Below are positions 17,256-25,567 of a DNA stretch of 64,000 bases, piece by piece; position 1 is the first letter of the stretch; each line of letters begins with the position of its first letter. The stretch covers positions 1-64,000 of the forward strand of contig CAMYKW010000015.1 in NCBI GenBank assembly GCA_947259175.1, written 5' to 3'. A program made the position numbers and the translations under genes. The notes beneath the pieces were generated by a model. The model ran no database searches. It saw nothing but the letters and a program-made list of their open reading frames with translations, and was not told the origin of the DNA. This DNA is from an uncultured Gammaproteobacteria bacterium (GTDB lineage Bacteria > Pseudomonadota > Gammaproteobacteria > Arenicellales > JAANXG01).

Positions 17256-18341
17256 CTAATCGTTGATCGCGTGATTGAGCGCGATGACACTCCACGCGGT
17301 CACCAGATCCTTGTTGCCCTCCCACCAGCGACCGGATTCGGTGTTGACCCACGCACCGTCCGGGTCCTGGACGCTGAGCAGTTTTGTGGCGAGATCATTG
17401 CGCCAGTTGTGCGTCACCCCATTGGCGTCGGTGATCTTGGGTTCCGCATACGCCTTCATGCTTTTCGCGAAGGCGTGATAGTAATAGAACAGGCCTTGTT
17501 TTTTCTTCGCGCCGGGATTGTCCTCCAGCGTGTAGTTTGCCTGGATCCACTTATAGGCCGCCTGCACCCGCGGATCGTTTTTATCGACTCCGGCGAACAG
17601 CAAGCTGATCAAGCCGGCATGGGTCATGCCGCCGTAGGAGCCGGTGCCGCCGTGCGGGCTGTAACCCGGCATGTAGGTGAACCCGCCGTCGTTGCCGGCC
17701 CACTCCTGGTCATTGGTCTCGCTGTTGTTCTGGCTGCGGCTGACGAAGACCAGCGCCCGCTCCCACAGCGGATCCTTGGGATCGAGCGCGGTGGCCCGCA
17801 GCGCCTCGATCGCGAGATATTGGTTGGACAGATCGGGGCGCTCGTCTCCGCCATAGCCGATGCCGCCGAAATACTTGTGCTCCTTGGGATAGCCGTCTGT
17901 ATCGTCGAGCTGCAGACCTTTGAGATAGTTTTGCGCGTTGCGTATCGTTTCCTGATACTTGGGATTGCCGGTGGCCTGCAGGGCGGTGATGGCCACCGCG
18001 GTATTGTAGTTGCGGTTATGCATCGACTCACCGATGGACCCGTCGTCGTTCACGTGCTTGAGAATGAAATCAATCGGTGCGGTGATGAACACGCCGTCGC
18101 TTTCGTCGTACTTGCGATGACTCTGCAGGTAGGCGCGCAGCGCCAACGCCGTGACTCCGACCGATTTCGACCACGAGCCGTCTTCGAGCCGGTGCTCGCG
18201 CAAATAGCGCAGGCCTTTGTCCACCGCACGTTTGGCCTTATTGCGCAACTCCGGGTCCATGTTCGGCTCGGCCACCGCGATCCCGTTTGCGGATAACAAG
18301 ATTGAACACCCCACCAGGGCTATGGAAAGTACACGTCTCAT
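17256..18341 (-). CDS. Secreted alpha-toroid (squalene cyclase/prenyltransferase-repeat) protein
   Basis: 361 residues. A Sec signal (MRRVLSIALVGCSILLSANGIAVA) precedes repeats of the alpha/alpha toroid fold: AVDKGLRYLREHRLEDGSW, PIDFILKHVNDDGSIG, AAVAITALQATG-like segments, AGNDGGFTYMPGYSPHGG, SYGGMTHAGLISLLFAG and LLSVQDPDGAWVN. The catalytic DxDD of squalene-hopene cyclases is absent, so a structural or binding role is more likely than cyclisation. The start has GGGAGA nine bases upstream. It lies 26 bases from the MoxR-cluster membrane protein. Related toroid proteins are often seen with VWA/MoxR operons, and a second occurs at 25568. Confidence 0.86.
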   Translation of the reverse strand: MRRVLSIALVGCSILLSANGIAVAEPNMDPELRNKAKRAVDKGLRYLREHRLEDGSWSKSVGVTALALRAYLQSHRKYDESDGVFITAPIDFILKHVNDDGSIGESMHNRNYNTAVAITALQATGNPKYQETIRNAQNYLKGLQLDDTDGYPKEHKYFGGIGYGGDERPDLSNQYLAIEALRATALDPKDPLWERALVFVSRSQNNSETNDQEWAGNDGGFTYMPGYSPHGGTGSYGGMTHAGLISLLFAGVDKNDPRVQAAYKWIQANYTLEDNPGAKKKQGLFYYYHAFAKSMKAYAEPKITDANGVTHNWRNDLATKLLSVQDPDGAWVNTESGRWWEGNKDLVTAWSVIALNHAIND

Positions 18342-18362
18342 GGCGCAGGATCTCCCGTTGCG

Positions 18363-19109
18363 TTAGTGTCTTGCTTTGTGTAGAACGTAAAAATTGAAGG
18401 CGTTGCGCACCCACGCGGACACGCGCGGTACCGCGAGCGCCGCGAGCGCGAGCAACAGCCAGCCACCGCTGTAGGCCAGCTTGGGCAGATAGTCATAGCG
18501 CAGCATCCCCACCGGTGTGTGCTGATAAAACCATTCGCTGCGCAGGTAGTCGTAATCCGCCATCACCGCCAGATAACTGAGCGGGCTGGCGGCGACGATG
18601 GCGTTGACCGTGAGTTCGCCGGCAGCGAGCCAGTCCAGCCAAGGTCCGAGCCACAGCGGCATCAAGGTGACCAACACCACAGCTGCGGTGAAAGTGTAGC
18701 CGCGGCTGGTGTATTTATTATTATTGCGCTGCGAGTGCAGCCGCTGGTGCAGCGCCGCGATCGCGACCGCGAGCACGAAAGTCGCGGTGCCCATGCTGAT
18801 CATATGCACCGCGTCCAGCGGGCCCGGGTTGTTGATCACGATCAGCAGGCACGCGCCGGCCGCCATCGCCAAACTCCAGGTCACCACCGCGAACGCCTCG
18901 GGCACGGGCGACGTGGCGCGCGCGCAACGGCACAGCAGGCCGACAATGATCATCGCCACGCAACCGGCGATGGATAAGGCTTTATGCGAGAACGGGTTGG
19001 TGGCGGGAATCAACAGCATCAGGGTCAATTGCGCAAGCAACACGGTCAGCAACCACTCGCCGATTTCTATCACCGCCGGCCGCGTCCATACTGCAGACAC
19101 CCAGGTCAT
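18363..19109 (-). CDS. Polytopic membrane protein, unknown function
   Basis: 248 residues, about seven hydrophobic helices, beginning WLLTVLLAQLTLMLLIPAT and including IAGCVAMIIVGLLC, VVTWSLAMAAGACLLIV, MGTATFVLAVAIAAL and AYSGGWLLLALAALAVP. Loop residues LRSEWFYQHTPVGMLRYDYLP lie before the last helix. No family was recognised. It is encoded 18 bases downstream of the inositol-phosphate synthase gene and 21 bases upstream of the toroid gene, so it is probably cotranscribed with both. Confidence 0.75.
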   Translation of the reverse strand: MTWVSAVWTRPAVIEIGEWLLTVLLAQLTLMLLIPATNPFSHKALSIAGCVAMIIVGLLCRCARATSPVPEAFAVVTWSLAMAAGACLLIVINNPGPLDAVHMISMGTATFVLAVAIAALHQRLHSQRNNNKYTSRGYTFTAAVVLVTLMPLWLGPWLDWLAAGELTVNAIVAASPLSYLAVMADYDYLRSEWFYQHTPVGMLRYDYLPKLAYSGGWLLLALAALAVPRVSAWVRNAFNFYVLHKARH

Positions 19110-19127
19110 CGGGGCGACACCCCGGAT

Positions 19128-20363
19128 TCAGGCGCTGCTGATGATCGCCGCACGGCGTCCGGCAGCCGCCTGCAGGTGATCATGTGCATACGCAAGCAGC
19201 ATCTCGAACTGGGGATGTAACGCCATTTCCTCGACGTTCAGGGGGCTCTTGAATACGCAGGCCAGATGGCGCATGAGGCCGTGTTCGCCATGCCGGGCGG
19301 CGAACTCGCTCATGCGCACCGCATCCAGTATCAGCGGCGCGGCGAGCACGGAATCGCAGCCCTGCCAGATGAACTGCATGGTCATCGGCACGTCCATAAA
19401 ACCCCGGAAGTGAATGAGGTCCCAGGCGGTTTTCCAGTCACCCAGTGACGGCACGTACTTGATGCTGACCTCGGCGTGGGGCGAGTAGCCGAGGAGCTTC
19501 GGCAGCACCTCGCCTTTGCTCTTGAGTTTTCCGGCCGCTTTGTGCGGGTCCTTGAGGGTTTTACCGTCGTTGTTACCCAGCATGTTCACCGCCTCCCAGC
19601 TCAAGATCTCGAGGTTGCGGCTGACGAACATCGGCGCCAACGCGGTCTTGACCAGGGTCTCGCCGGTCTTACCGTCGTTCCCATAGTGCGGGAGCTTGCT
19701 TTGCTGCGCCAGCTCCTGCAGCGCGGCAATGGACGCGCCGACGCTGGGGGTGAAATTGATGTGCGAACACCCCTCCTTGAAGGCGGCATACGCATAGCAC
19801 ATGCTCGGCACCACCCGGTCTTTGCGGTCGTCATCGATCAGCGACTCGAAACCGTTCAGGCTGTGGTGACCTTCGGCGTCCGCGGGCAGCGGCTCCGACG
19901 ATGCGAGGTTGACGACCACGGTATGGGTCAGGCCATGGCGGACTGCGAATTCGCGCAGCGCCGTGCGCACCGAGTCGATCAGTGCGCGCAATGATGGTTC
20001 ATTTTGCGCCGGCGCGCCGGGCTCCCACAACATCGCCGGCAGAATGAGCAGATCGTCTTCGGCGGCGGCGAGATCCGTACTCACCGCCTGCAGCAACTCG
20101 TGATTGAACGTACGGGACTGATGATAGATTGCGTCGGTGGATTCACGTAAGGTGCCGTCGCGGATATCGATACCGCCGAACACCAGGTCATCGATGGCGG
20201 CCAGCTCCAAGCCGTTCAACGGCGGCACCTGCGTCATCATGCCGTTGGTGGACACCAGCCCGCGCTGCAATGCATAGGCGCCGATCCGCAGTGTGCCGGC
20301 GATATCCCCGAGCGCGCCGACGATCCACACGCCTAGCTTGTGATTGTCCTTCCGTGCGTCCAT
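19128..20363 (-). CDS. ino1: Myo-inositol-1-phosphate synthase
   Basis: 411 residues from the ATG at 20363 (MDARKDNHKLGVW). The N-terminus has the NAD-binding segment GVWIVGALGDIAGTLRIGA; the centre has INFTPSVGASIAALQELA and the highly conserved GNDGKTGETLVKTALAPMF of the family, followed by NMLGNNDGKTLKDP. The enzyme converts glucose 6-phosphate to inositol 1-phosphate in an NAD-dependent aldol cyclisation. It is first in the minus-strand run ending in ebo genes. Inositol phosphate could feed a membrane lipid or a metabolite made by the UbiA enzyme, which is inference. Confidence 0.9.
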   Translation of the reverse strand: MDARKDNHKLGVWIVGALGDIAGTLRIGAYALQRGLVSTNGMMTQVPPLNGLELAAIDDLVFGGIDIRDGTLRESTDAIYHQSRTFNHELLQAVSTDLAAAEDDLLILPAMLWEPGAPAQNEPSLRALIDSVRTALREFAVRHGLTHTVVVNLASSEPLPADAEGHHSLNGFESLIDDDRKDRVVPSMCYAYAAFKEGCSHINFTPSVGASIAALQELAQQSKLPHYGNDGKTGETLVKTALAPMFVSRNLEILSWEAVNMLGNNDGKTLKDPHKAAGKLKSKGEVLPKLLGYSPHAEVSIKYVPSLGDWKTAWDLIHFRGFMDVPMTMQFIWQGCDSVLAAPLILDAVRMSEFAARHGEHGLMRHLACVFKSPLNVEEMALHPQFEMLLAYAHDHLQAAAGRRAAIISSA

Positions 20364-21301
20364 AGAAATGTCACCCCGATCCGTAGCACCATGGATCGAT
20401 CTCCTCAAACCCGATCGATCACCCCCATAGTGTGTAGTGAAAGAAAAACAACACCGGCCCGCTGTTCCTTGTCGGGCCGATGCTTGGATGCACGCCGGGA
20501 GCGAGAGCGAATTGAGAGGGGTACGCCCCCGGCCTTGCTTTTACCTGAGAAATCAAGGTGCAACTTCCGTACCAGCTATCTGCAATACACCGCCGGATCT
20601 ACAAACACCCTGAGTTTCAATCGCTTAGCTCGATTCTTCGCGTGCGGGGCGCAGGCCCCGGGCGTCGGTGCTGCTGGGGCTGTGTACAGCCAAACCGCGA
20701 AAGACACCCGCTGAAGCCGCTAATTTCTATAAATTTCTGCAGGTTATGACGCTTGATCAAAAAATGTACACGGCGACCATAATCGTGTCACCCGGTCTGT
20801 GGAGAAGCATCCGCCCGGTGAGAGCGGCGCCCATTACCGCGGGAGCGGTTTGTGGTGGGAGCGGCACCACTTTCTGTGGGGTTTGCAACCGCGAATCATT
20901 CAACCTCCAACAAAAACCATCGCGCTTGAAAAGCGCTCCCACAAATATTTTTGTCATTCTGAGCAGCGCGACGAATCTTCAAAGCAGTTCAAGACCGGTG
21001 TGCTCAAGATCCTTCGGCCCTTCGGGCCTCAGGATGACATACGCTCCGAATTAATCTGTCGCGCTTGCTCGTGCCCGCGCAGCAGGGTGCTCGCCCTCAA
21101 ACAGCACAAGGCAAAGCGCTCCCACAAATATTTTTGTCATTCTGAGCAGCGCGAAGAATCTTCAAAGCAGTTCAAGACCGGCATGTGCTCAAGATCCTTC
21201 GGCCCTTCGGGCCTCAGGATGACATCTGTGGCAGCTGTTTCTACTCTGCTGCGGGCAGCACCAGCAAGCGCGAACAACACTGCCAAACAAAGCCAGCGCC
21301 G
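20364..21301. repeat. Repeat-bearing spacer with two near-identical 111-113-bp copies
   Basis: No gene is credible here; short open frames have no ribosome site. Bases 20930-21040 and 21113-21225 are near-identical direct repeats. Each begins AAAGCGCTCCCACAAATATT, and within each GTCATTCTGAG is the imperfect inverse of CTCAGGATGAC, so each copy is a MITE-like palindrome. Related or half copies occur at 24420-24585, 28021-28108 and 29919-29947. Bases 20400-20930 hold only degenerate fragments of the GGGAGCGGTTT-type repeat. Confidence 0.8.
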
Positions 21302-22738
21302 CTACCCCTCTCCCTCAGGTTTGTTCGGCTCCACCGACGCCGCCAATTTATTTCTCAGCGTGGTGCGGTGCATTCCCAGCAGTTGTGCGGCGGCGACCTG
21401 ATTGCCGCCGGTGACGCGCAGCGCCTCGGCGATAATTTCCGCTTCCACGAACTGGACCAAGGTGCGGTACACATCGGCGTCCCGGGCCGCGTCGCCGTGT
21501 TCGGCCAGCAGATCGTGCAGCGCGCGCTGCACGCTGGTGCGCAGCGCTTCCAGATCCCGGTCGTCACCGGCCGCCGCCGGCTGCGCTTCCAACACCAGGT
21601 CGTGTACCGTGAGCACCGGTCCGCCGGCGGTGAGCAGCGCGCGCTTGACGGTGTTCTCCAATTCCCGCACGTTGCCGGGCCAACTGTGCGCGCGCAGGCG
21701 CTGCAGGGCGGCGGGGTCGATGCCTTTAATGTCGCGCCCGAGCTCGCGATTGCCGACGCTGAGGAAGCGCAATGCCAACGGTTCGATATCTTCCCTGCGG
21801 CGGCGCAACGGCGGGATCTCCAACGCCACCAGCTTGAGACGGTAATAAAGATCCTCGCGGAACCGCCCTTCGCGCACCTCCAGTTCGAGGTTGCGGTTGG
21901 TGGCGGCGATCACCCGCGCGCGCACCGCGATCGGCGTGACGCTGCCGACGCGTTCAAAGCTGCGCTCCTGCAAAACGCGCAGCAGCTTGCTCTGCAAATG
22001 CGTGGGCAGCTCGCCGATCTCATCGAGAAACACCGTGCCGTCGGCGGCGGCCTCGAAGCGGCCGATGCGGCGCGCGTCGGCACTGGTGAACGCGCCGCGC
22101 TCGTGGCCGAACAGCTCACTCTCCAATAGATTCTCCGGCACTGCGGTGCAGTTCACGGTGACGAACGGGCGTCCGGCGCGCGGGCTGTGGTCGTGGATGC
22201 CGCGCGCCGCCAACTCCTTGCCGACCCCGCTTTCGCCGGTGATCAACACCGTCAAGTCGTTGCCGGTCAGCAAGCTCATCAGCTTGAAGATCTCCTGCAT
22301 CGCCGCAGACTGGCCGACCATCTCCTGTTCCATGTCCGACGCCGGCAAGGCCACCGGTGACTCAGCCTCGACCGCGCGCCGCCGCTCGAGCGCGCGCCTG
22401 AGCAGGTCGCGGATGCGCTGCAGATCGACGGGTTTACCCAGGTAATCGAACGCCCCCTGCTGCATCGCCTGCATCGCGGTCTGCATGGTGCCGTATGCAG
22501 TCATCACGATGACCGGCAGGCCCGGATATCGTGCATGGATCTCGGCCAGCGCGGTGAGGCCGTCCATGTCCGGCATGCGCACGTCGAGAAACACGACCTC
22601 GGGATCATCGCGCCGAATCACCTCGAGCGCCTCGGCGCCGTTAGACGCCACCAGGGGCGTGTGACCTTCGCGGCGCAGCACATCGCTGAACGCCTCGCAG
22701 ATGGAGCGTTCGTCGTCGGCGATCAGGACCTTACTCAT
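21302..22738 (-). CDS. NtrC-family sigma-54-type response regulator
   Basis: 478 residues: receiver domain (acidic pocket ADDE, phospho-acceptor Asp52 in VVFLDVRMP), AAA domain with Walker A GESGVGKE (168-175) and Walker [10 protein letters not shown] (Asp239-Glu240), and a Fis-type HTH at the end ([21 protein letters not shown]). The sigma-54-contact loop, usually GAFTGA, reads GAFTSA at 215-220. It overlaps the kinase gene by ATGA and is surely its partner. No sigma-54 promoter was recognised nearby, so its targets are unknown; the run starting with ino1 downstream is a candidate. Confidence 0.93.
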   Translation of the reverse strand: MSKVLIADDERSICEAFSDVLRREGHTPLVASNGAEALEVIRRDDPEVVFLDVRMPDMDGLTALAEIHARYPGLPVIVMTAYGTMQTAMQAMQQGAFDYLGKPVDLQRIRDLLRRALERRRAVEAESPVALPASDMEQEMVGQSAAMQEIFKLMSLLTGNDLTVLITGESGVGKELAARGIHDHSPRAGRPFVTVNCTAVPENLLESELFGHERGAFTSADARRIGRFEAAADGTVFLDEIGELPTHLQSKLLRVLQERSFERVGSVTPIAVRARVIAATNRNLELEVREGRFREDLYYRLKLVALEIPPLRRRREDIEPLALRFLSVGNRELGRDIKGIDPAALQRLRAHSWPGNVRELENTVKRALLTAGGPVLTVHDLVLEAQPAAAGDDRDLEALRTSVQRALHDLLAEHGDAARDADVYRTLVQFVEAEIIAEALRVTGGNQVAAAQLLGMHRTTLRNKLAASVEPNKPEGEG

Positions 22739-24201
22739 GACGTATTTGCATTAGCGATAGTATCTTCAACCTCGGCCACGTGCGTTTCACGGATCGGCAG
22801 GCGCACGGTGAAACACGCACCGCCCAAAGCGTCACTGCGCTGCGCATCGATGGCGCCGCCGTGCAACGCGACCAGCTCCCTGCTCAATGCGAGTCCCAGG
22901 CCGAAGCCCGAATCTTTGTTGCTGGCCAGCGGCGAGAACAACGCCTGCTGGTCCTCCGCGCTGACGCCGGCGCCGGAGTCCTCCACCGCGAGGATTACCC
23001 GCTGCTGCGCCGCGTCCACTCCGGTGCGCACCAGGATGCGGCCGCCGTGGCTGAGCTCGTCGGCCGCATTGGTCAACAGGTTCAGCAACACCTGCTTGAC
23101 GGCGTCGCCGTCCAGCAAGGTCGTGGGCAGTGGATCGAGGCGCTGTTCGACGGCGATGCCCTGGTGGCTGAGCTGCGGAGTCATCAACGCGGTCACTTCC
23201 GCGACCAGTTGGTTGAGGTCGTGGGCCACCGGCACCAGCTCCGGCGCCCGGCCCATCGCCAGGGTCCGCGAGACGATCAACTCGAGCCGGCCGATCTCAT
23301 CGAGCAGGCTCGCGACCTTGCCGCGTCCCTCCGGATCGAGGGATTCGCCGAGCAGTTGCACCTGCAGCTTGATCGCCGTCAGCGGATTGCGCACCTCGTG
23401 CGCCACCCGCGCCGCCAGGTTGCCGAGGGCGGCCAAACGGCTTTGCTCCGCGATCTCCCGCTCGAACTCCGCCAGGCGCGCGGCCATGGCATTGAGCGCA
23501 TCGGCGAGCCTGCCCACCTCATCGGTGCGCGCGGTTTCAAAGCGCACCGCGCGATCGCCGTCCGCGATGCGGCTGGCCATGGACGCCAGCTGCGTCACCG
23601 GCACCGTGACCCCGCGGGCGATGTGGTGACCCAGCCACGCCACCACGATGGTCCCGAGCAACACCGCGCCACCCAACCACAAGCCGGCGCGGCGCGCCGC
23701 GTGTCCCACCTCCTCCAGCGAGGCGAGCGCGGCGATCGCGGCATAACGCGGATCGCGGCCGGTCTCGGCAAGATTGTGGATGATGAGGCGATACGGCGTT
23801 CCCTGGTAAGCGAGGTCATGATGACTGATTCCCGCGTCCCGCCACTGTTGGGTCTTATCCAACACCGCCTGCGCCAGGGCGCCGCGATCATCCGCGGTGG
23901 TGGACGGGCCGAGGCTGCCGTCGGCGCGCACCAGGATGATCTCTGCGCGCAACAAGCGGCCGAGGCGTTGGAGCAACTCCTCGGTGAACGGAAACCCACC
24001 GGCCGCGAGCACCGTCGCCGCATGGCCCAACTGTTTGTCGAGGCGGTCTCCCAACGAGGCCGACATCATCGACGTCGCCACCCACCACGCCAACGTCGTG
24101 GCGATGATGAGCACCAGAAAAAAGGGCAGGAACACGCGCAGGTAAAGCGTGCGCGCGGGTCTGGCGACGCGAAGACGATCTCCGCCGGTGCGGGCGGTCA
24201 T
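22735..24201 (-). CDS. Membrane sensor histidine kinase
   Basis: 488 residues. An N-terminal helix (VFLPFFLVLIIATTLAWWV), a periplasmic region of about 120 residues, and a second helix (LWLGGAVLLGTIVVAWLG) precede a HAMP segment (VTQLASMASRIADGD), the H-box ARVAHEVRNPLTAIKL, the N-box LLNLLTNAADEL, and G-boxes VEDSGAGV and GFGLGLALSREL. All catalytic motifs are intact. It is transcribed ahead of the NtrC-type gene and overlaps it. The periplasmic sensor has no recognisable motif, so the signal is unknown. Confidence 0.92.
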   Translation of the reverse strand: MTARTGGDRLRVARPARTLYLRVFLPFFLVLIIATTLAWWVATSMMSASLGDRLDKQLGHAATVLAAGGFPFTEELLQRLGRLLRAEIILVRADGSLGPSTTADDRGALAQAVLDKTQQWRDAGISHHDLAYQGTPYRLIIHNLAETGRDPRYAAIAALASLEEVGHAARRAGLWLGGAVLLGTIVVAWLGHHIARGVTVPVTQLASMASRIADGDRAVRFETARTDEVGRLADALNAMAARLAEFEREIAEQSRLAALGNLAARVAHEVRNPLTAIKLQVQLLGESLDPEGRGKVASLLDEIGRLELIVSRTLAMGRAPELVPVAHDLNQLVAEVTALMTPQLSHQGIAVEQRLDPLPTTLLDGDAVKQVLLNLLTNAADELSHGGRILVRTGVDAAQQRVILAVEDSGAGVSAEDQQALFSPLASNKDSGFGLGLALSRELVALHGGAIDAQRSDALGGACFTVRLPIRETHVAEVEDTIANANTS

Positions 24202-25567
24202 GGCGTTGGGTCTCTGGTTACTGCGTACACAATATACAGGTTAGTTCTCCGTGCACAGACTGCGGGAACACGGTCTGCCGTGATCATCGGGGTTCGCGGC
24301 GCACGGGTCAACCGCCACGGGCTCGCGACACCCAGGGCCGGTGCGTAACTGACGGGGATCCGGTTTGCCATTGAAACACTTTGTGACGCACCCGCGGGAG
24401 CGGCTGGTTCGCGGCCGAAATGTCATTCTGAACGAAGTTGAAGAAGCTCAGCGTGCCGGAAGATGGCTATTGTCTCTAAACTGAATTGTCATTCTGAACG
24501 AAGTGAAGAATCTCGGCGCGTTGGAAGATGGCGGCTGTCTCTAAATAGAAGACAAGATCCTTCGGCGTTCCGCCTCAGGGTGACGGCAAAGTGCCTCGGG
24601 GCGTCAGCAGCGTACCGGCTTTTGTAATCCTGGGCTGGTTGGTCAAGACAATAGCACCGGTTTGCCTCGTTTTTTAGCTGATTTATCGGGCGACACGACA
24701 AGCCAATAGGAGTAGAATCGTGGCTTCCAGTCATCGGCTTCGCCGTTTGCCGATGGTAGTATTGGGAGCTGCAAGAATACATGGAGTTTGCAAGACGTAG
24801 GACCTTTGTTGGGGAGGAAAGCTACGACTGCACTACATCAAAAACGGGAAGTCTTCCGGTTGCGGCGACGGCGACCGAGAGCTTATCAATTGGGCCAAGC
24901 ATCTCGGCCTCACCTCTCGCCTCGCCCCGCCAAGGACACGCCAACCAAACCGTCGCAGCGTCGCCCCGCACATACTGTATGCACGAATAGAGAGACCACA
25001 AACGAACGGACGCGGCGTCACATTACTGCAATACCCGTGACGTACTGTTTATTTGACGGGCCCGATTTCAGATACAAAAAACCAGGGAAGGGTAGCATGA
25101 AGCCGGTGTGCGACGGACCTGGTGTTCCCGAGCCAATCGATCAGTTTTGTGTCTCGGGCATTGGGGGTATACATGGAATGGGGTACTCCCGCCACGTCAG
25201 CACACGAACGGTTTTTGTTTGAATTTCTTGAGCTGATTGCTTGGATGAAACAGCAAGGAATCAGGAATAAAATCGGGACCTGCAGTCATTGGCTTGGCCG
25301 TATGCCGAGGGCCGCACGCATAAATAATAAAATGGAACCAGTTTGCAAGACGTAAGACGTTCGGGTAACGCTACGATTGCAGTACAAGAATAAGGAGGAA
25401 TTGTTCCGGATTCAGCCAGAAGAGATCGTGGGTTTGTGGAACACATCAAATCCCGCCCCCTGCTCGGCATGGCAACCGAACCATTCTCGCAGCGTCTACC
25501 CCAGACTCAGATGCACAACAGTTTCAAAGAGCGAACTAGAGCAATTTAAATCGAAAGGAGGGGTATC
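24202..25567. repeat. Long gene-poor spacer with three repeat types
   Basis: No convincing gene is seen in 1366 bases. Bases 24420-24484 and 24487-24549 are a tandem, about 65-bp repeat starting TGTCATTCTGAACGAAG, the second running into AAGATCCTTCGGCG at 24553-24585, a relative of the palindromes at 20930 and 21113. Bases 24676-24836 and 25231-25385 are a degenerate direct repeat of about 160 bases, sharing AGCTGATT, CAGTCAT-GGCTT, GTTTGCAAGACGTA and GCTACGA-TGCA in order. The region directly before 25568 has only the ribosome site. Confidence 0.7.

Noticed and set aside
17256-18341. Squalene-hopene cyclase
   Set aside because: The toroid repeats are similar, but the protein is half the length, secreted, and lacks the DxDD catalytic motif.
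24420-24549. Possible CRISPR-like tandem repeat
   Set aside because: Only two adjacent, about 65-bp units exist, imperfect and without spacers or cas genes. They belong to the dispersed palindrome family.
24788-25222. Possible small protein genes in the spacer before 25568
   Set aside because: No ribosome site, no recognisable domain, and the frames are not kept between the two copies of the degenerate repeat there.
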